Assembly: GCA_019119575.1 (NCBI GenBank)
Contig: DWWT01000017.1
Location: 1-64,000, forward strand
DNA from: Candidatus Enterocloster excrementipullorum
GTDB lineage: Bacteria > Bacillota > Clostridia > Lachnospirales > Lachnospiraceae
Reading direction: 5' to 3'
Length of the DNA stretch: 64,000 nucleotides
Below, in pieces: positions 8,712 to 17,956 of this stretch. The position numbers and the translations under genes were made by a program. How positions within the stretch are numbered: position 1 is the stretch's first letter; the number at the start of each line of letters is the position of its first letter. Below the pieces are notes generated by a model that made no database searches, had not been told where the DNA came from, and saw only the letters and a program-made list of their open reading frames with translations.

Positions 8712-9770
8712 ATGGACGGAAAAAAGACAGAGTCTGTGAGCAGCTTTCCGGTGCGAACAGACTTGGCCCTGGAGAATCGGGAGAGCTTTGAGGGGGACGG
8801 CGGAGAGGTGTCCGGTGTGGCCCTGCGGGAATGGGTACACAAAAAAAGCCGGGTAAAGCTGACGGAAGTAAAAATTTTAAACAGTCAGGGGGCACAGGCT
8901 ATGGGTAAGCCGATGGGCACCTACCTGACTCTGGAGGCGAATCAGCTTTTAAAGGAGGATGAAGAGTATCACAGCCAGATTGCCGGGGAGCTGGCCGGGG
9001 AGCTGCGGCGGCTGATGGAAGAGATGCTGGGAGGCCGGGGATGCTTTCGCAAAACGGGCGGGCCGGGCGGAGGGCAGAATGGGGAAAAGAAAAAAGGGAA
9101 AAAGAAAAAGGGCTTTCCGGCGATTTTGGTTGCGGGACTGGGAAACAGCAGTGTGACGCCGGATTCTCTGGGCCCCAGGGTTGTGGGAAATCTTCGGATG
9201 ACAAGACATTTGAGAGAGTTCGGGCAGCGGGAGGAGGCTGCACAGATCAGCGGTATAGCCCCCGGGGTGATGGCCCAGACCGGAATGGAGACAGCGGAGA
9301 TTTTAAAAGGGATAATCCGGGAGACAAAGCCGGATCTGGTGATTGCCATCGACGCATTGTCGGCGCGGAGCGTGCGGCGTCTGGGAACCACAATTCAGCT
9401 GACAGATACGGGAATCCAGCCGGGCTCCGGTGTGGGCAACCACAGGCACAGCCTGACGGAAGAAAGTCTGGGAGTTCCCGTCTTAGCCATCGGGGTGCCG
9501 ACCGTGGTGGGGGCGGCGGTCATTGTGCAGGACACGCTGTCCGCATTGATTCAGGTGCTGCGAAACAGCAGAATCACAAAAAAGACAGGAGACTGGATTG
9601 CCGGCATGGAACCAGAGGATCAGTATCAGCTTATCCGGGAGCTTTTGGAGCCGGAATTTGGCCCGCTCTACGTCACACCACCGGATATTGATCAGTCAGT
9701 CAAACGGCTGAGCTTTACGATATCGGAGGGAATCCATCAGGCCGTATTTGAGGAAAATGGGCGGGAATGA
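8712..9770 (+). CDS. gpr: Spore germination protease GPR
   Basis: About 352 residues. GPR degrades the small acid-soluble proteins of the spore core at germination and is made as a zymogen. The N-terminal FPVRTDLALENRE is the conserved start of the family. GLGNSSVTPDSLGP and KPDLVIAIDALSARSV carry the two acidic residues implicated in catalysis, and GSGVGNHRHSL and LAIGVPTVV follow as in Bacillus GPR. Between MLGG and GFPAILVAGLGN there is a Gly/Lys-rich insert (about residues 106-135) that Bacillus GPR lacks. ATG 8712 has GAGG 8 nt upstream; the in-frame ATG at 8679 is an alternative. It is followed by spoIIP, the usual order. Confidence 0.93.
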   Translation: MDGKKTESVSSFPVRTDLALENRESFEGDGGEVSGVALREWVHKKSRVKLTEVKILNSQGAQAMGKPMGTYLTLEANQLLKEDEEYHSQIAGELAGELRRLMEEMLGGRGCFRKTGGPGGGQNGEKKKGKKKKGFPAILVAGLGNSSVTPDSLGPRVVGNLRMTRHLREFGQREEAAQISGIAPGVMAQTGMETAEILKGIIRETKPDLVIAIDALSARSVRRLGTTIQLTDTGIQPGSGVGNHRHSLTEESLGVPVLAIGVPTVVGAAVIVQDTLSALIQVLRNSRITKKTGDWIAGMEPEDQYQLIRELLEPEFGPLYVTPPDIDQSVKRLSFTISEGIHQAVFEENGRE

Positions 9771-9828
9771 AAATTATCCGGCTGCTCTGCATATGATACT
9801 ATGAAACGGATTTGCAGGAGAATGAAAT

Positions 9829-11061
9829 ATGCACGTGGGGGGCAGAAGGCATGGGGGAAGGCTGAGCCAGGCTGCCGCCGTCCTTCTGGTCTCCGGGAGT
9901 CTGCTGGGAGGCCTGTGGGCGGGGGCCGGAGCTGTGGAAAATTGGCCGGACATTTTGCAGAACGCGGTCGGAGCCGGGGGCCGCTGGCTGGCTGCCAGTC
10001 TGTGGAATCAGAGGGGCGCATTTTTTCTGCAGGAGGCCTCCGGGAGGGCAGACGGCGAATGGGGAGAATGGCAGGAACCGGATCCTTCGTATCGGAATTA
10101 CCAGGCGCTGCGCCGCTTTTATGAGGAGCACGCCTATTTGTCCTGGTATGGCGGGGAGGAGAGCGGAATCCGTGAAAAAGAAGAAACGCCGGCTGGGGAC
10201 GGCCAAACCGGGGATGCGGCCTTTGCGCTCTCCGGACAGAGTGGGGTTCTGGCCGGTTCCCAGACCCTGGCGGGCAGCATTGACCGGCCTATTACGGGGA
10301 GTACATATGTGCTGGAACAGCTGATGGATTATGATTTTCTGATGAAAAATTTTTACAATGTCCATACATCTACCACGGCGGGCCGGGATATGATGGATGC
10401 CCAGGCGCTGCTGGATGTGGATCTGGCTCTTGATACGGAAGCCGGCTCTCCGCAGATTCTCATCTACCACACCCATTCCCAGGAGACCTTTGCGGACTCC
10501 GAACCCGGAGAAAATGTGGTGGCCGTGGGGGAAGAACTTGCACGGCTTTTGACAGAGAAGGGATACTCCGTGTACCACGACACATCGGTCTACGATCTGC
10601 GGGACGGGAAGCTGGACCGGAGCAAGGCCTACAACTATGCCTTGGAGGGCGTGACGTCCATCCTCCAAACGTATCCCTCCATCCAGGTGGTTCTGGACAT
10701 CCATCGGGACGGAGTTGGGGAAAATGTGCATCTGGTCACGGAAGTGGACGGCCGTCCCACGGCCCAGATTATGTTCTTCAACGGATTAAGCCAGACACCG
10801 GAGGGAGCCATCGAGTATCTGCCCAATCCCTACCGGGAGGAAAACCTGGCGTTCAGCCTGCAGATGCAGCTGGGGGCCGTCGCCTATTATCCGGGGTATA
10901 CGCGTAAAATTTATCTGAAGGGACTGCGCTATAACATGCACCTGCGCCCGCGCTCCAGCCTCATCGAGGTGGGGGCCCAGACGAATACCTTTGAGGAGGC
11001 GGTGAACGCCATGGGGCCGCTGGCGGAGCTTTTGGATATGGTGCTTGGGGGAGAGGAATAA
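9829..11061 (+). CDS. spoIIP: Stage II sporulation protein P
   Basis: 410 residues. SpoIIP is a membrane-anchored peptidoglycan amidase/endopeptidase of the SpoIIDMP engulfment machine. An N-terminal hydrophobic helix (about residues 12-35) anchors it. The catalytic core begins with ILIYHTHSQETF (a zinc-binding His and a Glu), continues with VVLDIHRDG and ends with SLIEVGAQTNTFEEA. AGGAGA stands before the ATG. Its position straight after gpr is conserved across Clostridia and Bacilli. Confidence 0.95.
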   Translation: MHVGGRRHGGRLSQAAAVLLVSGSLLGGLWAGAGAVENWPDILQNAVGAGGRWLAASLWNQRGAFFLQEASGRADGEWGEWQEPDPSYRNYQALRRFYEEHAYLSWYGGEESGIREKEETPAGDGQTGDAAFALSGQSGVLAGSQTLAGSIDRPITGSTYVLEQLMDYDFLMKNFYNVHTSTTAGRDMMDAQALLDVDLALDTEAGSPQILIYHTHSQETFADSEPGENVVAVGEELARLLTEKGYSVYHDTSVYDLRDGKLDRSKAYNYALEGVTSILQTYPSIQVVLDIHRDGVGENVHLVTEVDGRPTAQIMFFNGLSQTPEGAIEYLPNPYREENLAFSLQMQLGAVAYYPGYTRKIYLKGLRYNMHLRPRSSLIEVGAQTNTFEEAVNAMGPLAELLDMVLGGEE

Positions 11062-11119
11062 GTGAGTAGCCGAAAAGATTTTGTTTGCATACTCTGCTTC
11101 CTCCATAATCTCCGAGACG

Positions 11120-11255
11120 CTGAGGCGGAGCGGATCGCAGATGGTTCGCTCCCTATCATAGACCGGCACGTTATGGCCAAAAGGTGTCTGCATGGTTGCG
11201 AAACCAACTTTGTACAGTTCCCTCTTGCTTGTAAAGACATGTCCGCTCCCCGCCG
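11120..11255 (-). pseudogene. Fragment of an AbiEi-like antitoxin gene
   Basis: The minus strand reads HVFTSKRELYKVGFATMQTP, then FGHNVPVYDRERTICDPLR. This matches the middle of AbiEi-type (type IV toxin-antitoxin) antitoxins, with the TVKRELH..G and YDRERTICD..R signatures. No flanking start, N-terminal winged helix or AbiEii partner is present between spoIIP and lepA, so it is a relic. Confidence 0.6.
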
Positions 11256-11256
11256 G

Positions 11257-11286
11257 TTGACAACCCCGCGCAAATAATAGTATAAT
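11257..11286 (+). promoter_or_regulatory. lepA-hemW promoter
   Basis: TTGACA (11257-11262), an 18-nt spacer and TATAAT (11281-11286). The leader of about 95 nt contains a GC-rich stem-loop (11298-11304 with 11326-11332) without a T run. Confidence 0.85.
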
Positions 11287-11389
11287 CCATTTTAATGGCA
11301 CCCGGCCCGGGACATGCCCTGGGAACGGGTGCATTCTGTGCAGTGCATTGTTTAATTTTAATGAAGTTTTGATGAAGTGAGGATAAAAA

Positions 11390-13204
11390 ATGGCAGCTAT
11401 TGATCAGAGCAAAATACGGAATTTTTGTATTATCGCCCACATTGATCACGGAAAGTCTACCCTGGCAGACCGAATTATTGAAAAGACAGGGCTCCTTACC
11501 AGCCGGGAGATGCAGGAGCAGGTTCTGGACAACATGGATCTGGAGCGGGAGCGGGGCATCACCATCAAGTCCCAGGCCGTGCGCACGGTCTACAAGGCGC
11601 AGGATGGAAATGAGTACATTTTCAACCTGATCGACACGCCTGGACATGTGGATTTTAATTATGAAGTGTCCCGGAGCCTGGCGGCCTGCGACGGGGCCAT
11701 CCTGGTGGTGGATGCCTCCCAGGGGATCGAGGCCCAGACATTGGCGAATGTGTATCTGGCCCTGGACCATGACCTGGACGTGTTTCCGGTGATCAACAAG
11801 ATTGACCTGCCCAGTGCGGATCCGGATCACGTGGCGGCGGAGATCGAGGATGTGATCGGCCTGGACGCCGCCGACGCCCCGCGCATTTCCGCCAAGACCG
11901 GCCTCAATATCGACCAGGTGCTGGAGGCGGTTGTGCATAAGATTCCCGCGCCTAAGGGAGACCCGGAGGCGCCTTTAAAGGCCCTGATTTTTGATTCGGT
12001 CTACGACTCCTACAAGGGCGTGATTGTGTTCTGCCGCCTGATGGACGGAACTGTGAAAAAGGGAACGCCCATCCGCATGATGGCCACCGGGGCGGAGGCC
12101 GATGTGGTGGAGGTGGGATATTTCGGAGCGGGCCAGTTTATTCCCTGCGAGGAGCTGTCCGCGGGCATGGTGGGATATCTGACCGCCAGCATCAAGAATG
12201 TGCGGGATACCCGGGTGGGCGATACGGTCACAAATCGGGCGAATCCCTGCGACGCGCCCCTTCCGGGCTATAAAAAGGTGACGTCCATGGTGTACTGCGG
12301 CCTGTATCCGGCGGACGGGGCCAAGTACAATGACCTGCGGGACGCTTTGGAGAAGCTTCAGCTTAACGACGCCTCCCTCTTTTACGAGCCGGAGACGTCC
12401 GCAGCTCTGGGCTTCGGATTCCGCTGCGGTTTTCTGGGGCTTCTGCATCTGGAGATTATCCAGGAGCGCCTGGAGCGGGAGTACGGCCTTGATCTGGTGA
12501 CGACCGCGCCCAGCGTGGTGTACCGGGTGCACAAGACCTCCGGGGAGATGATCGAGCTGACCAATCCCTCCAACCTTCCGGAGCCGTCGGAGATTGACTA
12601 TATGGAAGAACCCATTGTCAGCGCGGAGATCATGGTGACTACGGAGTTTGTAGGCCCCATCATGACTTTGTGCCAGGAGCGGCGGGGCGTGTATCTGGGC
12701 ATGGAATACATTGAGACAACCAGGGCCCTGTTAAAATATGACCTGCCTCTCAATGAGATTATCTATGACTTTTTCGACGCCTTAAAGTCCCGTTCCCGGG
12801 GATACGCCTCCTTTGACTATGAGCTCAAAGGATACGAGCGGTCCAGCCTGGTGAAGTTAGATATCCTGGTGAACCGGGAGGAAGTGGACGCCCTCTCCTT
12901 CATCGTCCATGCGGATTCCGCCTACGAGCGGGGCAGGAAGATGTGCGAGAAGCTCAAGGAAGAGATTCCCAGACATCTGTTTGAGATTCCCATCCAAGCG
13001 GCTATCGGCGGCAAGATCATCGCCAGGGAGACGGTGAAGGCCGTGCGCAAGGATGTGCTGGCCAAGTGCTACGGCGGCGATATTTCCCGCAAGAAGAAGC
13101 TTCTGGAAAAGCAGAAGGAGGGCAAGAAGCGGATGCGCCAGATTGGAAATGTGGAGATTCCGCAGAAAGCCTTTATGAGCGTGCTTAAACTGGACGAGCA
13201 GTAA
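11390..13204 (+). CDS. lepA: Elongation factor 4 (LepA)
   Basis: 604 residues, close to the usual 600. LepA is a translational GTPase that acts on stalled or assembling ribosomes. G motifs are seen in order: [10 protein letters not shown] (residues 17-26), [13 protein letters not shown] and [10 protein letters not shown]. The LepA-specific C-terminal domain follows, ending [18 protein letters not shown]. It has its own strong promoter and sits in the conserved lepA-hemW order. Confidence 0.97.
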   Translation: MAAIDQSKIRNFCIIAHIDHGKSTLADRIIEKTGLLTSREMQEQVLDNMDLERERGITIKSQAVRTVYKAQDGNEYIFNLIDTPGHVDFNYEVSRSLAACDGAILVVDASQGIEAQTLANVYLALDHDLDVFPVINKIDLPSADPDHVAAEIEDVIGLDAADAPRISAKTGLNIDQVLEAVVHKIPAPKGDPEAPLKALIFDSVYDSYKGVIVFCRLMDGTVKKGTPIRMMATGAEADVVEVGYFGAGQFIPCEELSAGMVGYLTASIKNVRDTRVGDTVTNRANPCDAPLPGYKKVTSMVYCGLYPADGAKYNDLRDALEKLQLNDASLFYEPETSAALGFGFRCGFLGLLHLEIIQERLEREYGLDLVTTAPSVVYRVHKTSGEMIELTNPSNLPEPSEIDYMEEPIVSAEIMVTTEFVGPIMTLCQERRGVYLGMEYIETTRALLKYDLPLNEIIYDFFDALKSRSRGYASFDYELKGYERSSLVKLDILVNREEVDALSFIVHADSAYERGRKMCEKLKEEIPRHLFEIPIQAAIGGKIIARETVKAVRKDVLAKCYGGDISRKKKLLEKQKEGKKRMRQIGNVEIPQKAFMSVLKLDEQ

Positions 13205-13272
13205 ACCGCCGGAGGCATTGCGGCAAAATATGCTTGCGGCAGAACATTCACATGAATAAGAAGTGAGTAAAA

Positions 13273-14505
13273 ATGACGAGAGATGACAGACAAAGCAGGC
13301 CTTTGGAGCTTTACATTCACATCCCCTTTTGCGAGAAAAAGTGCAATTACTGCGATTTTCTCTCCTTTCGGGCCCTTCCCCAGCTGCACCGGGAATATGC
13401 GGCACAGCTCTGCCGGGAGATTCGAACCGCGGGAAAAGGGATGGAGGATTACCGGGTAGTGACGATTTTTATCGGAGGGGGAACCCCCTCCGTTTTTGAA
13501 CCTCTCCTTATCCGGCAGATTATGGAGGCTGTGGGGGAGAGTTTTCGGGTGGTCCCGGAGGCAGAGGTGACAATCGAGGTTAATCCGGGCACCCTGCTGA
13601 AAAATAAGCTGGCGGTTTACCGGGGCTGCGGGATCAACCGGCTGAGTATTGGACTTCAGTCCGCGGACAATCGAGAGCTTTCCTGGCTGGGCCGCATCCA
13701 TTCTTATGAGGATTTTTTAAAGACATTCCAGTATGCCAGAATGGAAGGATTTTCCAATATCAGCGTAGATTTGATGAGCGGGATTCCCGGCCAGACCTTG
13801 GATTCCTGGAAAAACACCCTGAAAAAGGTGACCATGCTCAAGCCGGAGCACATCTCGGCCTACAGTCTGATTGTGGAGGAGGGGACGCCCTTCTGGGAGG
13901 TCTACGGCCCCAAAGAGCCCGGACAGGGGAGAACCAAAGGCGAAGCAGGAGTGCGCCCGGCAGCGGGCTGGCCGGCCCTGCCGGACGAGGACATGGAGTA
14001 TAAGATTTATTCCTTTACCCGGACGTATCTGGCCGGCCAGGGCTATGGGCGGTATGAGATTTCCAATTATTCCCGCCCGGGATGGGAATGCAGACACAAC
14101 ATCGGCTACTGGACGGAGGTCCCATATCTCGGGCTGGGACTGGGGGCATCCTCCTATGTGGCAGGGGAAAGATTTCGAAACGAATCGGACATAGAAAGGT
14201 ATATGGCCCTGGATTTTTCCGCTGGAGACGGCGGGGAGGCGCTGGAAGCGCTTCACGGCCCGGTGCAGAAGCTTTCCCGGGAGGAACGGATGGAGGAATT
14301 TATGTTTCTGGGGCTGCGGATGGTGCAGGGAGTGTCCGAGCTGGATTTTGCGGCTATGTTCGGGGTAAAGCTCACCTCTGTCTACGGACCGGTTCTGGAG
14401 CGTCTGAAAAAAGACGGCCTTGTGGAGCAGGAGGGAACGCGGATTGCCCTCACCGAGTGGGGCATGGATGTGAGCAATTTTGTACTCAGCGAATTTCTGC
14501 TGTGA
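13273..14505 (+). CDS. hemW: Radical SAM heme chaperone HemW
   Basis: 410 residues. The radical SAM signature is HIPFCEKKCNYCDF, with cluster cysteines at residues 20, 24 and 27, followed by FIGGGTPS and SIGLQSADNRELSWLGRIH. HemW proteins bind heme and are relatives of coproporphyrinogen dehydrogenase HemN. The C-terminal HemN domain (EEFMFLGLRMVQGVSELDF) is present. A hydrophilic insert (about residues 215-235) follows GTPFWEVYG. The ribosome site is weak, which suggests coupling to lepA transcription. No hrcA-grpE-dnaK follows here, unlike in many Firmicutes. Confidence 0.93.
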   Translation: MTRDDRQSRPLELYIHIPFCEKKCNYCDFLSFRALPQLHREYAAQLCREIRTAGKGMEDYRVVTIFIGGGTPSVFEPLLIRQIMEAVGESFRVVPEAEVTIEVNPGTLLKNKLAVYRGCGINRLSIGLQSADNRELSWLGRIHSYEDFLKTFQYARMEGFSNISVDLMSGIPGQTLDSWKNTLKKVTMLKPEHISAYSLIVEEGTPFWEVYGPKEPGQGRTKGEAGVRPAAGWPALPDEDMEYKIYSFTRTYLAGQGYGRYEISNYSRPGWECRHNIGYWTEVPYLGLGLGASSYVAGERFRNESDIERYMALDFSAGDGGEALEALHGPVQKLSREERMEEFMFLGLRMVQGVSELDFAAMFGVKLTSVYGPVLERLKKDGLVEQEGTRIALTEWGMDVSNFVLSEFLL

Positions 14506-14532
14506 ATGTGGCAATGTGCGCCGAGGAGGAAT

Positions 14533-15321
14533 ATGGACGAGAGGAAGAGAACGGGCCTGCGGGCCCGTGTATACGAAAAGCTTTTGGATGCGTCAGAGGA
14601 GAAATACCAGGAATTTCACCGCAAGCTGCTGCCGGGGGTGACAGGAATTTTGGGGGTGCGCACACCCAACCTGCGGCGGATTGCCGGAGGACTTTCGGCA
14701 AAGGAGAGAGGGCAGTATATAGAAGAAATGGAGCGGGTTTTTCGGGAACTTTCCCAGGGAGAAAGCCGGGAAATCCCTCCCTGCTATGACGAGAAAATTA
14801 TCTGGGGGCTGTGCATTGGAAAAACAAAGACATGGGAGGATGCCCTGCCCCATATCCGCGCCTTTGTCCCGGCCATCGACAACTGGGCGGTCTGCGATTT
14901 GATCTGCGGCAGTCTGAAGGCGGCGGGGAAAAACAGGAAAGCGGCCTGGGAATTTATTCAGCCCTATTTGGATTCCGGGGAGGAATATGAGCTGCGATTC
15001 GGGCTGGTTATGCTTCTTGGCTATTTTGTGGAAGAGGCGTATCTGGAACGGGCGCTGGTGCGCATTGACCGCGTCAGCCATCCGGGGTATTATGCCAAAA
15101 TGGGGGCGGCCTGGGCTCTGTCCGTATATTTTGTGCATTTTCCGGAGCAGGTGATGGAATATTTAAAATCCAGCCGCCTGGACGACTGGACCTACAATAA
15201 AGCTCTGCAGAAAATTACGGAGTCCCTGCGCGTGGACAAGGAGACCAAGGCGGTGATCCGTTCGATGAAGCGGAAGGGCAGCCGTCAGGCGGCTGATCCG
15301 ACGAACAGCTGCTCCGATTAA
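14533..15321 (+). CDS. AlkD-like DNA alkylation repair protein
   Basis: 262 residues from ATG 14533, which has GAGGAGG directly upstream. The HEAT-like repeat fold of AlkD glycosylases is indicated by GVRTPNLRRIA near residue 42, FVPAIDNWAVCD near 112 and the C-terminal DDWTYNKALQKITES. AlkD removes cationic alkylated purines by trapping them against the backbone, and the Asp of the DNW motif corresponds to the catalytic region. It follows hemW by 27 nt. The stop codon overlaps that of the convergent azlD. Confidence 0.82.
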   Translation: MDERKRTGLRARVYEKLLDASEEKYQEFHRKLLPGVTGILGVRTPNLRRIAGGLSAKERGQYIEEMERVFRELSQGESREIPPCYDEKIIWGLCIGKTKTWEDALPHIRAFVPAIDNWAVCDLICGSLKAAGKNRKAAWEFIQPYLDSGEEYELRFGLVMLLGYFVEEAYLERALVRIDRVSHPGYYAKMGAAWALSVYFVHFPEQVMEYLKSSRLDDWTYNKALQKITESLRVDKETKAVIRSMKRKGSRQAADPTNSCSD

Positions 15322-15626
15322 CGCAGGAACAGCTCCAGGATGAACACGGTCCCGCAGGCCGCCAGGGACACGGAAAACAGGCTCTTTCCCCGATAGGCCC
15401 AAAATACGGCTGCGGCCAGGGCTGCGCCTCCGGACCAGAGGGAGGAGGTGGCGGTGAGGATGGCCGGGAAGGTCATGACGGACAGTGTGACATAGGGGAC
15501 ATAATACAAAAAGGAGCGGATAAAAGGGCTGCGGATTTGACGGCGGATCAGCGTCAGGGGCAGCATGCGGATGAGATAGGTCACTCCCGCCATGACAAGG
15601 ATATAAGAAAGGGTGCGCACGCTCAT
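15318..15626 (-). CDS. azlD: AzlD family branched-chain amino acid exporter subunit
   Basis: 102 residues, almost wholly hydrophobic with four helices. The TYLIRMLPLTLIRRQI start and FLYYVPYVTLSVMTFPAIL are characteristic of AzlD, the small partner of AzlC. Its ATG overlaps the azlC stop by 4 nt (ATGA), with GGGAGG inside azlC. It is the last gene of the asparaginase-azlC-azlD unit. Confidence 0.88.
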   Translation of the reverse strand: MSVRTLSYILVMAGVTYLIRMLPLTLIRRQIRSPFIRSFLYYVPYVTLSVMTFPAILTATSSLWSGGAALAAAVFWAYRGKSLFSVSLAACGTVFILELFLR

Positions 15627-16348
15627 GGATTCCTCCCATCTTCCTCATCTTCCTTCACCGGGCACAGCCACGCGGCCCCGCCGGCGATGAGGATGGTTAA
15701 TACGATAATGACTGTGCCCGAAGACAGGCCGTTTAAGGCCGGCAGCCACGAAAAAAGGGCGCTGAGGGCCATGGAGATGAGAATGACGCCTGCCAGAATC
15801 CGGTTCTCCCGGGCAGGGGGGATCACCACAGCCAGAAACATGCCGTAGAGGGCCACATTTAAGGCGGAGAGCAGCCGAGCGGGCAGAAGTCCTCCGGACA
15901 GGGCGCCGAGGAGCGTGCCGAGCGTCCAGCCGGGAACCGCCGTTCCCATGAGCCCGTAGTTATAAAAGGGGCTTAACTCCCCCTGCCGGCACACGGACAC
16001 CCCGAATATCTCATCTGTCACCCCGTAGGAGACAAAAAAACGGTGAAGAAAGGGCATGTCCGGCGAAAACTTCTGGGAGAGGGCGCAGGACATGAGGCAG
16101 TAGCGCAGATTGATGATAAGCTGCGCGGCCGCCATCTCCAGAAGCGAGCCTCCCGCCTGTATGATGCCCAGGCCCGCGAACTGGCCGGCGCTGGTAAGGT
16201 TGGTAAAGGACATAAGAACGGCCTCGGGCGCTGTGAGACCGGCGCCGGCCGCCATGATTCCAAAGGTAAAGGATACGGCCAGATAACCGAGGCCGATGGG
16301 GATGCCGTCGTGCAGCCCCTTTTGCAGTTGTTTGATGGATTCTGTCAT
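15623..16348 (-). CDS. azlC: AzlC family branched-chain amino acid exporter
   Basis: 241 residues, with LHDGIPIGLGYLAVSFTFGIMA at the start and LTNLTSAGQFAGLG following, the AzlC signature. About seven hydrophobic helices. AzlCD proteins export branched-chain amino acids or their analogues. It lies 10 nt after the asparaginase gene with a poor ribosome site, so translation is probably coupled. Confidence 0.9.
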   Translation of the reverse strand: MTESIKQLQKGLHDGIPIGLGYLAVSFTFGIMAAGAGLTAPEAVLMSFTNLTSAGQFAGLGIIQAGGSLLEMAAAQLIINLRYCLMSCALSQKFSPDMPFLHRFFVSYGVTDEIFGVSVCRQGELSPFYNYGLMGTAVPGWTLGTLLGALSGGLLPARLLSALNVALYGMFLAVVIPPARENRILAGVILISMALSALFSWLPALNGLSSGTVIIVLTILIAGGAAWLCPVKEDEEDGRNP

Positions 16349-16358
16349 TTGCAGGTTC

Positions 16359-17363
16359 TCAGGCTTTCCACAGGATGTCCCTGTTGATTGTTTGGTAAAA
16401 GAGAGCGCGGATTTCTTCCGGCCTTCGCGTCTGCCCCAGAATCCACATGATTTTTGTCACAGCAGCCTCCAGGGTCATGTCGTAGGCCTCCAAAAGGCCG
16501 AATTCTTTCTTTATATTTCGTCCCACCTCATACACGGACATGTTGCTTCCCTCATTGGTAACCTGGGTGGTCATAATCACGGTCTTTCCCAGGGAGGTCC
16601 AGCGGGCCACGGCCCGGTGATAGTCCCCGTTCTCGTAGGAGGGAAGGCCGCCTACCCCGAAGGACTCCACAATCACTGCGTCGTAGCGCTCCGCCATATA
16701 GTCCAGAAGAGAGGCATCCATGGAAGGAATGAGCTTTAAAAGCCCCACATTTGGATTCAGCTCGGAGTAAAAGGCGGGGCTGCCCGGCATCCGTTCCTTG
16801 TCATCCAGGTAAAAGAGAATGTGTTCCTCCTGGATGATGGCGATGCAGGGAAAATTAATGCTGGAAAATGCGTTGTAGCTCTTGGTGCGCTCCTTTTTCC
16901 CGCGGGTTCCCGCAATCACCTTGCCGTCGAAAACAATGTTCACATCGTGGGCCCGGGGACAGGCGGCAAAGCGCAGGCTGTCCATCAGGTTGGTGCGGGC
17001 ATCCGTATTTTCCATATCAATGGGCTTCTGGGCTCCGGTTATGACAATGGGTTTCGGGGAATGCTGAATGAGGTAGGAGAGCGCCGCCGCTGTGTAGGCC
17101 ATGGTGTCCGTGCCGTGGGTGATGACAAATCCGTCATACTCTTCGTAGTGTTCCCGGATGATCCGGGTGATGGTCAGCCAGTGGTGCGGCTGAATGTTGG
17201 TGCTGTCAATGTTGAAGGCCTGGATGCTTTCAATCTGGCAGAAATCCCGGCTGCCCGGCACATAGGACAGAATTTCCCCGGAGGTGATGACGGGCTTTAA
17301 GCCGTCCTCCGTCCGCTTGCAGGCGATGGTGCCGCCGGTCCCTAAAAGCAGGATGCGTTTCAT
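16359..17363 (-). CDS. ansA: Type I L-asparaginase
   Basis: 334 residues. The enzyme hydrolyses L-asparagine to aspartate and ammonia. The two catalytic threonine motifs are clear: LLLGTGGTIAC at residues 5-15 and GFVITHGTDTMAYTA near 80. TGAQKPIDMENTDARTNL and VVESFGVGGLPSYENG are also typical. There is no signal peptide, so it is cytoplasmic (AnsA-type). It is the first gene of an operon with azlC and azlD, an unusual pairing. AAGGAG precedes the ATG. Confidence 0.92.
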   Translation of the reverse strand: MKRILLLGTGGTIACKRTEDGLKPVITSGEILSYVPGSRDFCQIESIQAFNIDSTNIQPHHWLTITRIIREHYEEYDGFVITHGTDTMAYTAAALSYLIQHSPKPIVITGAQKPIDMENTDARTNLMDSLRFAACPRAHDVNIVFDGKVIAGTRGKKERTKSYNAFSSINFPCIAIIQEEHILFYLDDKERMPGSPAFYSELNPNVGLLKLIPSMDASLLDYMAERYDAVIVESFGVGGLPSYENGDYHRAVARWTSLGKTVIMTTQVTNEGSNMSVYEVGRNIKKEFGLLEAYDMTLEAAVTKIMWILGQTRRPEEIRALFYQTINRDILWKA

Positions 17364-17423
17364 CTTGGTAGGCTCCTTTCGGTGATGGCGGTGCTTTCCC
17401 GCCGTCCTGAACTGTCACGTTCC

Positions 17424-17452
17424 ATTATAGTGACAACTTTCTTAATTTTCAA
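17424..17452 (-). promoter_or_regulatory. ansA-azlCD promoter
   Basis: On the minus strand, TTGAAA (17452-17447), a 17-nt spacer and TATAAT (17429-17424). It lies back to back with the nfeD promoter. Confidence 0.8.
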
Positions 17453-17460
17453 TCCTCAGA

Positions 17461-17488
17461 TTGATTTTGGATAAAGGTATGATAGAAT
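17461..17488 (+). promoter_or_regulatory. nfeD operon promoter
   Basis: TTGATT (17461-17466), a 16-nt spacer and TAGAAT (17483-17488), about 24 nt before the nfeD start codon. The close divergence from the ansA promoter could link the two units. Confidence 0.6.
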
Positions 17489-17511
17489 GGAGGTATGAGA
17501 GGAGGAAGACT

Positions 17512-17940
17512 ATGACGGTAGTATGGCTTGCAGCCTTTGTGGTGTTTTTGGCGGCTGAGGCGCTGACCGTATCGCTTACGAGCGTCTGGTTTGCAGGAGG
17601 AGCCCTGGCTGCCCTGGCGGTTCAGGTGCTGGGGGCGGGGATCCGGCTTCAGCTTGCTGTGTTCGTGGCGGTATCGTTTCTGCTGTTCTTTCTGGTGCGC
17701 CCATTTGCATCCCGATATGTGCAGGAGAAGAAGACGCCGACCAATGTGGACGGCCTGATCGGGCGAAGCGCTGTGGTGAAGGAGACGGTGGATGCCCAGG
17801 CCGGAACCGCGGTTTTGGCCGGAGAAACCTGGCTTGCCAGGCCGTTTGAGGCGGGAAAAAGCTTTTCGCCGGGAACCACAGTGATTGTGAAGGGAATCAG
17901 CGGAGCCAAGCTTTTAGTGGCTGCCGAGGAATCAAAGTAA
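17512..17940 (+). CDS. NfeD family membrane protein
   Basis: 142 residues from ATG 17512, which has GGAGG 6 nt upstream. Two to three N-terminal hydrophobic helices (about 1-65) precede a small beta-barrel OB-fold domain with DGLIGRSAVVKE and GTTVIVKGISGAKLLV, as in NfeD proteins. NfeD proteins work with SPFH (flotillin/stomatin) proteins in membrane organisation, and the next gene is such a partner. Confidence 0.88.
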   Translation: MTVVWLAAFVVFLAAEALTVSLTSVWFAGGALAALAVQVLGAGIRLQLAVFVAVSFLLFFLVRPFASRYVQEKKTPTNVDGLIGRSAVVKETVDAQAGTAVLAGETWLARPFEAGKSFSPGTTVIVKGISGAKLLVAAEESK

Positions 17941-17956
17941 AATATAGGAGGTGTTT

